A stretch of 64,000 nucleotides of DNA from WRGA01 sp031553395 (GCA_031553395.1 JAVBLR010000001.1:294846-358845), one strand, 5' to 3'. Positions 17,443 through 26,136 are shown, counted from the first letter of the stretch. Numbers and translations: made by a program. The notes: a model not told the origin generated them from the letters alone.

Positions 17443-18567
17443 ATGAAGTTTGTTGTATCAAGTACCGCACTTTTAAGCCATTTGCAGGCTATCAGCAAAG
17501 TAATCAACTCGAAAAATACAATTCCTATTTTAGACAGTTTTTTGTTTGAATTGGACGGCGAAACATTGAAAATGACAGCCTCTGATGGAGAAACAACTTT
17601 GATTACTTCGATGGAAGTAAGCGAAGTTACAGGCAAAGGAAAATTTGCAGTTTCGGCAAAATTGCTGTTAGACCCGTTGAAAGAGTTTCCCGAGCAGCCA
17701 TTGAATTTTGATATTAATGATGATAACATCGAAATATTTATCTATTTCCAAAACGGAAAATGCAACTTTATTGGACAAAAAGGTGAAGAGTACCCGCAAA
17801 TGCCTGAATTGAGAGATGAAGCTACAAGTCTTTCCATGAGTGTGGATAATTTATTATCGGGAATCAATCTGACATTATTTGCTACCGCCGACGATGAATT
17901 ACGTCCGGTAATGAATGGTGTTTATGTTGACATTACTGTTGATTATGTAACTTTTGTTGCAACAAATGGACATAAATTAGTGCGTTTCAAAGAATTGGAT
18001 TTAAAAGGAAATGATGTTTCTTCATTTATTTTCCCTAAAAAACCAGCAACCTTATTACGTAATATTTTACCGAAAGAAGCAGGTGAGGTTAAAATCGCTT
18101 TTGATGAAAAAAATGCGATGGTTACAGCAGCCAATTATAAAATGGTATGTCGTTTGGTTGAAGGAAAATTCCCGAATTACAATTCGGTAATCCCAACCGA
18201 GAATCCGCACAAAATTACTATCGACCGGTTGAGCTTTATGACTGCATTGAAGCGTGTTTCGGTATTTGCGAATCAAGGAACATGTTTGGTTAAATTGCAA
18301 ATTGTTGAGAATAATATCGTTTTAACCGCACAAGATATTGATTTTTCAACATCGGCAGAGGAAACCGTTCCATGTCAATATGCAGGCGAAGGGCTTACAA
18401 TCGGATTTAAAGCAGACTTCTTCATCGATTTATTGTATAATCTTCCTGCTTCCGATATTGTAATTGAGTTATCCGATCCATCACGTGCCGGAATCATTTA
18501 TCCGTTGGAAAACGAAGAAAATGAAGATTTGCTGATGTTGTTGATGCCAATGATGTTAAGTGAATAA
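17443..18567 (+). CDS. dnaN: DNA polymerase III beta subunit (sliding clamp)
   Basis: A 374-residue protein of the usual clamp length. It starts MKFVVSSTALLSHLQAISKVI and has three repeated clamp domains, including NTIPILDSFLFEL near residue 26, LFATADDELRPVMNGVYVDI (about 146-165) and the C-terminal YPLENEENEDLLMLLMPMML. The latter is the Bacteroidetes version of the M-P-M-R-L end that forms the protein-binding pocket. The ring-shaped dimer tethers Pol III to DNA. dnaA is not adjacent. The DnaQ-like exonuclease and coaBC follow on the same strand, as in other Bacteroidales. Confidence 0.96.
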   Translation: MKFVVSSTALLSHLQAISKVINSKNTIPILDSFLFELDGETLKMTASDGETTLITSMEVSEVTGKGKFAVSAKLLLDPLKEFPEQPLNFDINDDNIEIFIYFQNGKCNFIGQKGEEYPQMPELRDEATSLSMSVDNLLSGINLTLFATADDELRPVMNGVYVDITVDYVTFVATNGHKLVRFKELDLKGNDVSSFIFPKKPATLLRNILPKEAGEVKIAFDEKNAMVTAANYKMVCRLVEGKFPNYNSVIPTENPHKITIDRLSFMTALKRVSVFANQGTCLVKLQIVENNIVLTAQDIDFSTSAEETVPCQYAGEGLTIGFKADFFIDLLYNLPASDIVIELSDPSRAGIIYPLENEENEDLLMLLMPMMLSE

Positions 18568-18651
18568 AATTTAGTTACAAAGTTACAAGGTGGAGCAAAT
18601 AAATCATAATTTGTAATTTAAAATATTTTGAAATATTTTGAGATAATTCAT

Positions 18652-18681
18652 AATGCCGGGTTTTCCACCAAATCCGGCATT
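18652..18681 (+). terminator. Hairpin after dnaN
   Basis: AATGCCGG (18652-18659) pairs with CCGGCATT (18674-18681) over a 14-nt loop, with flanking AT pairs extending the stem. There is no strong T-run, so it may only attenuate readthrough into the exonuclease gene. Confidence 0.5.
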
Positions 18682-18723
18682 GTAATTATTAAAAGGGGTT
18701 ATAAATTACTTTGTCGTGTAATT

Positions 18724-18744
18724 CGTAACCCATAACCCATAACC
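18724..18744 (+). repeat. Three 7-nt repeats before the exonuclease start
   Basis: CGTAACC CATAACC CATAACC occupies 18724-18744, and the ATG follows at 18748. Member of the window-wide heptad class. Confidence 0.7.
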
Positions 18745-18747
18745 AAC

Positions 18748-19518
18748 ATGGAATTAAACCTCAAAAATCCACTGATATTTTTCGATTTAGAAACTACCGG
18801 AATCAATATTGCCAAAGACCGGATAGTTGAACTTTCTTATTTAAAAGTATATCCCAATGGGAAAGAAGAAAGTAAAACGTTTCGCATTAATCCTGAAATG
18901 CCTATTCCGGCTGTTTCTACAGCTATTCATGGAATTTCGGATGCAGATGTTGCCGATTGTCCTACATTTAAAGAAATAGCCAAAAATTTGGCAAAAGATA
19001 TGGAAGGATGCGATTTAGCAGGGTATAATTCCAATCGTTTTGATATTCCTTTGTTGGCAGAAGAATTTTTGCGTGCAGATGTTGATTTGGATTTTCGTAA
19101 GCGGAAATTTATTGATGTACAGACTATTTTCCATAAAATGGAACAACGTACACTTGCTGCTGCTTACAAATTTTATTGCGATAAAGAGTTGGATAATGCA
19201 CACACTGCTGAAGCCGATACAAAAGCAACTTATGAAGTATTGAAATCGCAACTTGACCGATATCCTGATTTGAAGAACGATACAGTCTATTTATCTGATT
19301 TTTCATCTTTTACCAAAAATGTGGACTTTGCCGGACGAATTATTTTAAATGAAAAAGACCAGGAAGTTTTTAATTTCGGTAAATATAGAAATCGTTTGGT
19401 AACTGATGTTTTCAAAGAAGATATCGGATATTATGGTTGGATAATGCAAGGTGATTTTACGTTAGATACTAAAAAAGTATTGACAAACATTAAGTTGAGG
19501 GATTTTAATAAGAAATAA
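18748..19518 (+). CDS. DnaQ-like 3'-5' exonuclease (DEDDh)
   Basis: A 256-residue exonuclease. Exo I is FFDLETTG (Asp13, Glu15). Exo II is in AGYNSNRFDIPLL (Asp near residue 98). Exo III is HTAEADTKATYEVL (His and Asp), making it DEDDh type as in the Pol III epsilon subunit. After the catalytic domain comes an ExoX-like C-terminal module with FNFGKYRNRLVTDVF and YYGWIMQGDF. It sits between dnaN and coaBC, spaced 13 bp from coaBC, so it may serve as the proofreading epsilon or in mismatch/DNA-end processing. The annotation as epsilon subunit is by family and context only. Confidence 0.88.
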   Translation: MELNLKNPLIFFDLETTGINIAKDRIVELSYLKVYPNGKEESKTFRINPEMPIPAVSTAIHGISDADVADCPTFKEIAKNLAKDMEGCDLAGYNSNRFDIPLLAEEFLRADVDLDFRKRKFIDVQTIFHKMEQRTLAAAYKFYCDKELDNAHTAEADTKATYEVLKSQLDRYPDLKNDTVYLSDFSSFTKNVDFAGRIILNEKDQEVFNFGKYRNRLVTDVFKEDIGYYGWIMQGDFTLDTKKVLTNIKLRDFNKK

Positions 19519-19531
19519 ATTCTCGAATTAT

Positions 19532-20749
19532 ATGCTTTTAGGAAAGAAAATAATTGTAGGAATAACAGGTAGTATTGCGGCTTATAAAGCTGCTTACCTT
19601 GTAAGAGCGTTAATCAAACAAGGCGCCGAAGTACAAGTTTTGATAACAGCCACAGGAAAAGAGTTTATCACACCTGTAACACTTTCTGCATTAAGCGGAA
19701 AACCTGTTTTAAGCGAATTTTTCCGGGATGAAAGCGGAATGTGGAATAGCCATGTTGATTTGGGACTTTGGGGTGATGCGATGGTTATTGCACCTGCATC
19801 GGCCAATACAATTGCTAAAATGGCGAACGGTATTTGTGATAATTATCTACTGACAGCTTATTTATCCTGTCGTTGTCCGGTTTTTGTGGCTCCGGCAATG
19901 GATTTCGATATGTTTTTGCATCCTGCGACCCAACGGAATATTGCGACTTTGCGTTCATTTGGCAATCATATTATCGAACCGGCCGAAGGAGAATTGGCTA
20001 GCGGATTGCAAGGAAAAGGCCGCATGGAGGAACCCGATAAGATTGTTGAAGTTTTAAACGATTTCTTTGCACAACAAGAAGATTTATCAAAAAAAAAAAT
20101 TCTGATAACGGCAGGGCCTACGTATGAAAAAATAGATCCGGTACGTTTTATTGGCAATTATTCTTCCGGAAAAATGGGATATGCGTTGGCTGAAGAATGT
20201 GCAAAACGTGGAGCAGAAGTAATATTAATATCTGGTCCGGTAAATATAAAAGCCATTCATCCGAATATCAAAACGGTTTTGGTTGAAAGTGCTGAAAATA
20301 TGTACGAAGAATCTATAAAAGAGTTTATAAATACAGACGTCGCTATTTTGTGTGCGGCAGTTGCAGATTTTACTCCCGAAAAAACAGCATCAACTAAAAT
20401 CAAACGTGAAAAAGAAGGTGAACTAACAATTAGATTAACATCAACCCAAGATATAGCTGCAAGTTTAGGAAAAATAAAAAAAGAAAATCAGCTTTTAATC
20501 GGTTTTGCCCTCGAAACAGATAATGAAGAAACCAATGCGCAGTCAAAATTATTGCGAAAGAATCTTGATTTTATTATTTTAAACTCTCTTCGCAATGAAG
20601 GTGCCGGGTTTCAAACAGATACCAATCAAATTACAATTATTGACAAATTGGGAAAGAAAACAGACTATCCTTTAAAGTCAAAACAGGAAGTAGCAAAGGA
20701 TATTGTGGATTATGCAATTGGAATAAAAAAGGAATTAATTTCTCTTTAA
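19532..20749 (+). CDS. coaBC: Phosphopantothenoylcysteine decarboxylase / phosphopantothenate-cysteine ligase
   Basis: A 405-residue bifunctional enzyme of coenzyme A synthesis. The N-terminal flavin-dependent CoaC domain has GITGSIAAYKAAYLVRAL (10-27), the His in NSHVDLGLWG near 70, PAMDFDMF near 124, and the flap ASGLQGKGRMEEP (156-168). The CoaB ligase domain begins KKILITAGPTYEKIDPVRF near residue 187 and has the FIGNYSSGKMG loop. In the CoaC flap, Ser157 stands where E. coli has the catalytic Cys158 (ACGDIGPGRM). This may be the norm in Bacteroidetes. The stop overlaps the convergent MscS gene by 4 bp. Confidence 0.93.
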   Translation: MLLGKKIIVGITGSIAAYKAAYLVRALIKQGAEVQVLITATGKEFITPVTLSALSGKPVLSEFFRDESGMWNSHVDLGLWGDAMVIAPASANTIAKMANGICDNYLLTAYLSCRCPVFVAPAMDFDMFLHPATQRNIATLRSFGNHIIEPAEGELASGLQGKGRMEEPDKIVEVLNDFFAQQEDLSKKKILITAGPTYEKIDPVRFIGNYSSGKMGYALAEECAKRGAEVILISGPVNIKAIHPNIKTVLVESAENMYEESIKEFINTDVAILCAAVADFTPEKTASTKIKREKEGELTIRLTSTQDIAASLGKIKKENQLLIGFALETDNEETNAQSKLLRKNLDFIILNSLRNEGAGFQTDTNQITIIDKLGKKTDYPLKSKQEVAKDIVDYAIGIKKELISL

Positions 20750-21240
20750 TCCTTTACCATTGAAATTCCTTTTTGCAATAATAAAGAATTAGGAAAAACA
20801 TGCAATTCCCCATCTTTTGTTCTCAGATGAGCATAAAATGTGAACATATTTTCAATTTTTGCCTCTAATGGAAAATCTTTATCCTGAATCTTTATCGTGT
20901 CTCCTACCCTATATGGCGCAGTAAAGAAAATAATAATTCCTGCTGTAACATTGCTTAATATAGACCATTGAGCAAATAAAGCAACCCCTATCACCGCAAA
21001 AATTGAGGATAATGCCACCAATAAATTATGCGGATTAACACCCCAAATAATAATCAATGTAATAATGCATGCCCAATTTATTACAATGGAAAATATCCGA
21101 ATAGTTTGATTAATTCTTGCTTCAATAATTGAACTTAACCTTCCGTATCTTCGTATCAAACGGCCGGCTACAAATCTGGTAATAATGGCAATCAGGATTG
21201 TTGCTACTGATAGAATTATTTGAATCAGATGTTGGTGCAT
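20746..21240 (-). CDS. Small MscS-type mechanosensitive channel
   Basis: A 164-residue membrane protein with two to three transmembrane helices (residues 6-27, about 45-65 and the TM3-like 72-103) followed by a short beta domain. The pore-like helix LVALSSIFAVIGVALFAQW and the following TAGIIIFFTAPYRVGDTIKI match MscS, where G and A residues pack the pore helices. The C-terminal alpha/beta vestibule is cut short after VFPNSLLLQKGISMV, the P-N-S motif of MscS. It probably releases solutes on osmotic downshift. It is encoded opposite coaBC with a 4-bp stop overlap; recN commonly follows coaBC here in relatives. Confidence 0.85.
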   Translation of the reverse strand: MHQHLIQIILSVATILIAIITRFVAGRLIRRYGRLSSIIEARINQTIRIFSIVINWACIITLIIIWGVNPHNLLVALSSIFAVIGVALFAQWSILSNVTAGIIIFFTAPYRVGDTIKIQDKDFPLEAKIENMFTFYAHLRTKDGELHVFPNSLLLQKGISMVKD

Positions 21241-21291
21241 TGTTAGAAAATTAATACTTTATTCGATTGAAGTGCAAATATACATAAATTA

Positions 21292-21371
21292 GTTAGTTGT
21301 TATTGGTTGTTAGTTATTAGTTATATTACCATGAACAAATAACAAGTAACAAACAACCAATAACCAACTAC
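21292..21371. repeat. Facing heptad-repeat blocks forming a 33-bp imperfect hairpin
   Basis: The GT-rich left block (21292-21324) and AC-rich right block (21339-21371) are reverse complements with about five mismatches. Both read in 7-nt steps: TTAGTTG TTATTGG on the left and ACAAATA ACAAGTA on the right. The right block contains the stop codon of the PLD-like gene (21368-21370). Confidence 0.8.
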
Positions 21372-21886
21372 ACAATTCTGTCTCCGCAAAAAACTTTTCT
21401 ACGGCATGTTTTACATTCCTTTCCCATCCAAACGGTATCAAACTGATTGATTGCTTTTTCTACGATTTCAGGAATATCTGTTGATATACCGGTTTCAAAA
21501 TTACGGTTTGTACTTCCTTTCATTCCGATTCCGGCACCAGTAAGATTGGCTGAGCCGATATACACTTGCTTAAAATCGAAAATAATCATCTTAAAATGCA
21601 CTCGTGGACAAAGTACCCGTTCTAATCCTTCGAAAAGATTAGGATATTTATCGAAATCCGCGCGGAAATTCGGTCCGGGTTCTTTGGCGTGAATCAACCG
21701 GATTTCAACACCTTGCGATATTTTTTCAGATAGCAATTCCAAAAACGGGATGGATTTTGTCCCTTTCTTGATATATAAATCCTTGATATCGGCAGTACCA
21801 ATCCAAAGATGCTTTTTTACATGAGTAACTTGTGAGATTACTTCGGTGTAATGCTCAGAGTCTTGGATGTAATTAAGGGTGGGCAT
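21368..21886 (-). CDS. Phospholipase-D-like domain protein
   Basis: A protein of about 172 residues starting MPTLNYIQDSEHYTEVI. It has a single HKD motif, HFKMIIFDFKQVYIGSANL near residue 115, with the following G-S-A-N-L-T-G typical of PLD-family nucleases and phosphodiesterases; single-motif proteins act as dimers. The C terminus has C-x-x-C-R-R-K-V-F-C, possibly a small zinc site. The frame is open to an ATG at 21970, but that would overlap the ATPase gene, so the ATG at 21886 is preferred. It follows the ATPase after 22 bp, suggesting one transcript and a shared role, perhaps on nucleic acid. Confidence 0.75.
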   Translation of the reverse strand: MPTLNYIQDSEHYTEVISQVTHVKKHLWIGTADIKDLYIKKGTKSIPFLELLSEKISQGVEIRLIHAKEPGPNFRADFDKYPNLFEGLERVLCPRVHFKMIIFDFKQVYIGSANLTGAGIGMKGSTNRNFETGISTDIPEIVEKAINQFDTVWMGKECKTCRRKVFCGDRIV

Positions 21887-21908
21887 ATTACTCACTGTTT
21901 TTGAAATT

Positions 21909-23081
21909 TTAATACGCAAACCCAAACATCCAAAGTGGAATAATATTCTGATAACCATATTCAACATCATCTTTCACTACATACGCATTTTCCATACCTT
22001 GAATTTGTTTCTTGGATTTACTTTTACCTCCAACCTCAAAAGTAAGATTACCAATAGAAAAATCAGATACAGAAGAGGCTGTTATAGGATGAGTTACTTT
22101 CATCATAGAATAGAACGCTGTTTCTCTCACATTACCGATATCCGGCATACTATCTGAAATAGCATAAGCCAGATTGGAATTATTCAAATAAACTTTATCC
22201 ACCTTTCCCAACAACCTTATACCGGTTGTATCATTGCGAAGCTGGTTGATTGTCCCGGCTTTTTCCAAATAAACCATTAACTCAGAAACCGTATTCCGGT
22301 TGATATCCAGCATTGTCGCCAATTTAGTGAAGTTGGGTTTAAATGGAACACTCTGAGCAATAATATATAGCAACCTTTTTAATTTTTGTGCTGTAGAGAT
22401 ATTCATTTGTGCAAAAATGGGAATATCAATTTCCAATGTTTGATTTAAAATACTTCTCAAACGAATATAATATCCAGGTTCTTTGAAAAACGGATAATAA
22501 CCCTGTTGGAGGTATTCTTTAAAAAGTTGGATGGGGCGTTCTTTTTCATAAGGGAAATTCACCTTATTTGCCAAAATATTGTCTAATGAATATGCTGGTA
22601 AATCATACCCTCGTGAAATATTCAGGTATTCACGGAATGAAAGTCCGGCTAAATGATATTCCAATTTACGACGGCTTAAATCTGCTCCTCCAACTTCCAA
22701 ATCCAAAATAGAAGAACCTGTATATATTACTTGCAATGCCGGAATTTGGTCATATATATTTTTAATTTCGGTAGACCATCCGGAATATTTGTGAATTTCG
22801 TCGATGTAGAGTTTTTTTCCGCCATTCTGATAGAATTGCACTGCTAAATCAATTATCCGGTGTTCCGTAAAATAAAGGTCATCTGCTGTCACAAATAAAA
22901 CTTCATCCATATTGTCATATAACTTAATATGCTGCAAAAGCAATGTCGTTTTTCCAACACCTCTTGCTCCCAATATAGCTATCAGACGACTATCCCATTC
23001 TATTTGACTATGAAGATACCTGATAAAATCTGTAGATGTGTTGCCGATTAATGTCTTAAATGTTGTAAAAAGAGTTTCCAT
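21909..23081 (-). CDS. AAA-family ATPase with DUF4143-type nuclease-like C terminus
   Basis: A 390-residue protein. Walker A is GARGVGKTTLLLQHI (residues 39-53), Walker B is KKLYIDEIHKYSGW near 90 and sensor-like VIYTGSSILDL near 120, the AAA_14 pattern. A winged-helix-like part follows (FTKLATMLDINRNTVSELMVYLEKAG). The last domain has SDFSIGNLTFEVGGKSKS near residue 340, where D...E-V-G-G-K is the signature of a PD-(D/E)XK-like fold seen in DUF4143 proteins. These genes are common, mobile and poorly understood in Bacteroidetes. A promoter with an overlapping inverted repeat lies upstream (23107-23177), suggesting control at that site. The PLD-like gene follows. Confidence 0.85.
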   Translation of the reverse strand: METLFTTFKTLIGNTSTDFIRYLHSQIEWDSRLIAILGARGVGKTTLLLQHIKLYDNMDEVLFVTADDLYFTEHRIIDLAVQFYQNGGKKLYIDEIHKYSGWSTEIKNIYDQIPALQVIYTGSSILDLEVGGADLSRRKLEYHLAGLSFREYLNISRGYDLPAYSLDNILANKVNFPYEKERPIQLFKEYLQQGYYPFFKEPGYYIRLRSILNQTLEIDIPIFAQMNISTAQKLKRLLYIIAQSVPFKPNFTKLATMLDINRNTVSELMVYLEKAGTINQLRNDTTGIRLLGKVDKVYLNNSNLAYAISDSMPDIGNVRETAFYSMMKVTHPITASSVSDFSIGNLTFEVGGKSKSKKQIQGMENAYVVKDDVEYGYQNIIPLWMFGFAY

Positions 23082-23106
23082 AAATAATTGACTTACAATT
23101 TTCTAT

Positions 23107-23177
23107 GCAAATGTAAGATAAATTGCCGAATAAAACATGCAATTTTATAAAAAAGTGCTGTTTTTATTCGGCAATTT
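23107..23177 (-). promoter_or_regulatory. Promoter with overlapping 16-bp inverted repeat
   Basis: On the minus strand TACATTTGC (23115 to 23107) is a -7 box for the ATPase. Immediately upstream, 23120-23135 (AAATTGCCGAATAAAA) is perfectly complementary to 23162-23177, with 26 nt between. The first arm falls between the -7 and expected -33 boxes, so a protein bound there would block RNA polymerase. Operator role is inferred. Confidence 0.6.
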
Positions 23178-23203
23178 GTTAAATAAATAATTTTCTCGTT
23201 TAT

Positions 23204-23644
23204 TTATCCCTTTTTATACGTTGTTTTAGAGTAATACTCACTACCATTGTCACTCCCTCGTTTTGTTTCAACCACTAATTCTGATGTAGTAAATTTTAGA
23301 ATGGTAAATTCTATCTTAGAATTATCTTCATCAAATGTCAGGATAATTTTTTCTTTGGTATATTCCCATGTACCTTCATCTACATCACCGGCAATGGTGC
23401 CATCTTTCTTAAATATAATCACTCCCTCTCGCTTATTAAAATCATACGATTCATCCCAATTATAATACTTAGAATTGCTATCTTCCCGTTCATAACCAAT
23501 GTTATGAATAAGCACCCATGTTCCAACCAAATCAGTTTTAGTTCCGGCAATTTCTTCTGTGTTATCATCATCATTACTGCAAGCATTGAAACTTAACATT
23601 ACTGTGGCTAAAATCATAGCCGAAATTAGTCTGATTGTTTTCAT
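23204..23644 (-). CDS. Lipocalin-like lipoprotein
   Basis: A 146-residue lipoprotein with signal ending FNA-C at residue 22 followed by SNDDDNTEE, an acidic start that often directs surface export in Bacteroidetes. The mature part has DLVGTWVLIHN near residue 38, VIIFKKDGTIAGD near 75 and GTWEYTKEKIILTF near 91. This G-T-W / F-K-x-D-G-T / G-x-W pattern is typical of the small Bacteroidetes lipocalin-like domain. It would bind a small ligand, unknown here. First of a run of accessory lipoproteins on the minus strand, each with its own AT-rich gap. Confidence 0.7.
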   Translation of the reverse strand: MKTIRLISAMILATVMLSFNACSNDDDNTEEIAGTKTDLVGTWVLIHNIGYEREDSNSKYYNWDESYDFNKREGVIIFKKDGTIAGDVDEGTWEYTKEKIILTFDEDNSKIEFTILKFTTSELVVETKRGSDNGSEYYSKTTYKKG

Positions 23645-23688
23645 TTGTTTTTTGTTTTTGAATTTGGATACAGTTTTATTTGTTTAAC

Positions 23689-24630
23689 TTAATCTTTGCC
23701 ATATGTTCTTTCAGTCATAAAATGATCTTGGAAATAAGACTCTTCATAATTACTCATTCCATTCGATAAAACTTTTAATAATTCAAGATTTGGTATTTTA
23801 GATTCTAATCTTAATTTTAATTCTCCTACACCTGAATTGAATGACATGACCAACGTATCTCCTGATAACTTATGCGGTAATACTAACCATTCATTTCTCC
23901 ATACATGACCATAATTTGTGTCATAATCAGGTAATCCAGTTCCTTTCATGTTAACAGCTATAATCTTTTCTGTTTCAATATCCAACAATGGATATTTAGT
24001 ATTATTCTCATTTTCAATATATTCATCATTAGCAAGTTGATAATACATTGTGTAATCGGCACAAGGAATTACTATTATAGGAATTTCATCACGAGTACCT
24101 ATTGTCACATTAATCTTGCATCTGATAACATCATCTTCATCATTTTCAGTAGAAGAATTCTCATAACTGTCAGCAAGAATATTTGGACCAATATCAATAT
24201 ACATTCCTCTAAACATTTCTCCACTAAATTGAAGAATATTGTCTTCAAAATAACTTAACTTCTTATTATTTTTAGACTCATTTTTCATTAATTTTTTCCA
24301 TATTATTTTATAGAGGTTATCAATATTTATTATATCTTCATATTTGATATAATAAACATTTTCTTCTGTATTTAGATTGTATCCATACATCCAAGTGTCA
24401 CCTAGAAATTTTTCAAATGATTCTTGCGACATATTCTCTACATTTTTCGAAATATCCAATAACTTATATAATTCATTATATCTTCCATCCTTATCAATGT
24501 ATTCCTCAAAATCACTGCTCACTTCATTAATATTATTTGATTTAGATGAATTATTTATATTTTTATTAGCACAGCTTACTAACATTACGATTAATGCAAT
24601 AATAGTTAGCTTTATGTTAAATATGTTCAT
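23689..24630 (-). CDS. Lipoprotein of unknown function
   Basis: A 313-residue lipoprotein, signal MNIFNIKLTIIALIVMLVS-C with the Cys at residue 20, then an Asn/Ser-rich linker. The remainder has no family I recognise. Visible features are LGDTWMYGYNLNTEENVYYI near residue 81, a central acidic loop (ENSSTENDEDD), NVTIGTRDEIPIIVIP near 174, and GHVWRNEWLVLPHKL near 236. The DNA is more AT-rich than the core genes nearby. Context of small lipoproteins suggests accessory, possibly transferred, material. Confidence 0.5.
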   Translation of the reverse strand: MNIFNIKLTIIALIVMLVSCANKNINNSSKSNNINEVSSDFEEYIDKDGRYNELYKLLDISKNVENMSQESFEKFLGDTWMYGYNLNTEENVYYIKYEDIINIDNLYKIIWKKLMKNESKNNKKLSYFEDNILQFSGEMFRGMYIDIGPNILADSYENSSTENDEDDVIRCKINVTIGTRDEIPIIVIPCADYTMYYQLANDEYIENENNTKYPLLDIETEKIIAVNMKGTGLPDYDTNYGHVWRNEWLVLPHKLSGDTLVMSFNSGVGELKLRLESKIPNLELLKVLSNGMSNYEESYFQDHFMTERTYGKD

Positions 24631-24694
24631 GTTTATTTTTTTTAATTTGCTAATTATGTTTACTTAATAAAAAATCACAAACTCAATATTTTAA

Positions 24695-25591
24695 CTACTT
24701 TACTACAAGCACTTGTGGTTTTGCTAATATATAGTCATAGCAGCCCCATTTATTCGTGTTTAGCATTGGTTCATCAAATTCCTTAATTGTTGATTTTACA
24801 TTTTCATATATAATGTTAATATTGTTATAGAACCCATTATGCTGAAGTTCATCAAAATTTATCAGTTGATAAGATGGGTTTGAAAAACCTGATTCAAGAT
24901 ACCAATTGACAATTTCGGTATCATCATATTTTATAGAAACTGTTCCATATTTAACAGAACGTACTAATAATTTTGTAATTATATTATTGGTAAAATCAGC
25001 TATAATTTCATTATCATTGTCATTATACATCCATTTTCCAATAAATTTACCTTCATTATCAAAAGTTCCGGATAGAGTAGTATTTGCTTTAATAAATGTA
25101 TTGTTTTCTTTAGTAATATGATTATTAGTTACTTTAAATTGTCCGATTACCTCATTTTCTTTGAAATTCAAATTAATAATGCGGGATTCCGTACCTGTCT
25201 TATTATAAGTCCATAAGCCCGACCTATTCCCATTTGTAAAATTTGTTGAACATGCAACAACATACTCTACCTTTCCAAGAGAATAATGACTGAAAGAAAT
25301 TTCTTCATTGTATGTCCATTTTCCGTTTTTATTACCTTTTTTATATATTCCTGCTAATACCCCTGTTGCTTTATAAAATTTACATCCCATTATTGACGCC
25401 ATTTCTACATATGCCGGTACTCGAGAATAATTAAAAGAACCATCATAAATTCTATTGTAATCTGCATCTTCATAATATTGATACCTGGCCTTTCCTTTTA
25501 AAAAATCTCCTTGATAAGTCTTGTGTATTTGAGAATGTGCCAATAGTGGCATTAAAATGTATATTATAAGTGATATGTATACTGTTTTCAT
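24695..25591 (-). CDS. Exported MORN/YwqK-like repeat protein
   Basis: A 298-residue protein with a signal peptide ending LAHSQ. Repeats of the G-x-W-x-Y type follow: YQGDFLKGKARYQYYE, then GIYKKGNKNGKWTYN near residue 81, FTNGNRSGLWTYN near 117 and GTFDNEGKFIGKWMYN near 175. These are the antiparallel hairpins of MORN-variant repeats. In Bacteroidetes such proteins are often exported with unknown partners. It ends near a C-terminal segment rich in Tyr and Asn. Confidence 0.65.
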   Translation of the reverse strand: MKTVYISLIIYILMPLLAHSQIHKTYQGDFLKGKARYQYYEDADYNRIYDGSFNYSRVPAYVEMASIMGCKFYKATGVLAGIYKKGNKNGKWTYNEEISFSHYSLGKVEYVVACSTNFTNGNRSGLWTYNKTGTESRIINLNFKENEVIGQFKVTNNHITKENNTFIKANTTLSGTFDNEGKFIGKWMYNDNDNEIIADFTNNIITKLLVRSVKYGTVSIKYDDTEIVNWYLESGFSNPSYQLINFDELQHNGFYNNINIIYENVKSTIKEFDEPMLNTNKWGCYDYILAKPQVLVVK

Positions 25592-25784
25592 ATTTTTTTA
25601 TTTATATAGTTTTGAAGAGGAAATTACCCAAATTAAACTCATAAATAGCATTATATTAATTAATTATAAAATTCATTTGGGTAATTATTTAATATAATCT
25701 ATATAATATTTTCTAATTCTTCTAAAATTCTCAATATAGCTTCTCATACATAATTTTTTTTTTGAATTTCTACATTCATATAAC

Positions 25785-26099
25785 TTACATTCTCTCAAGT
25801 ATTTTCTGTTTTTGTTCATTAAATTCTTCTTGTGTAATAATTCCCTGATCAAATAAGCTCTTTAATTTTTCCAATCGGTTTTCCAATAGATGATCTTCTT
25901 CTTCTGAAACTGAATGCTGAGAAAATCGGTTAATTATATAGGTAACAATTATACCTATTATAACACCGGGAGCTAATGATAAAAAGAGTGTAATACGCAT
26001 ACCAGCACTATCTCCCGGCATTTCTCCTGCAATTGCACAAATTGAAAAAAATGCTATTAACCATCCGATAAGAGCACCTGCTAATAATTTACCTGCCAT
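25785..26099 (-). CDS. Small membrane protein with SHOCT domain
   Basis: A 104-residue protein starting MAGKLLAGALIGWLIAF at the ATG at 26099. The frame is open to a TTG at 26123, but the ATG start is the more natural one. Two transmembrane helices are seen (residues about 3-25 and 38-60), then a short linker with acidic residues. The C terminus reads LEKLKSLFDQGIITQEEFNEQKQKIL, a standard SHOCT motif (L-x-x-L-x-x-G-x-I-[ST]-x-x-E-[FY]). SHOCT domains are thought to mediate oligomerisation. It lies 37 bp downstream of the tRNA_anti-like lipoprotein gene. Confidence 0.8.
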   Translation of the reverse strand: MAGKLLAGALIGWLIAFFSICAIAGEMPGDSAGMRITLFLSLAPGVIIGIIVTYIINRFSQHSVSEEEDHLLENRLEKLKSLFDQGIITQEEFNEQKQKILERM

Positions 26100-26136
26100 T
26101 TTATTTAAGTTTAAGTTAAACAATTATTTATTTTTA

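Noticed and set aside
17443..18567. Replication origin beside dnaN
   Set aside because: No dnaA gene and no cluster of DnaA boxes was seen nearby.
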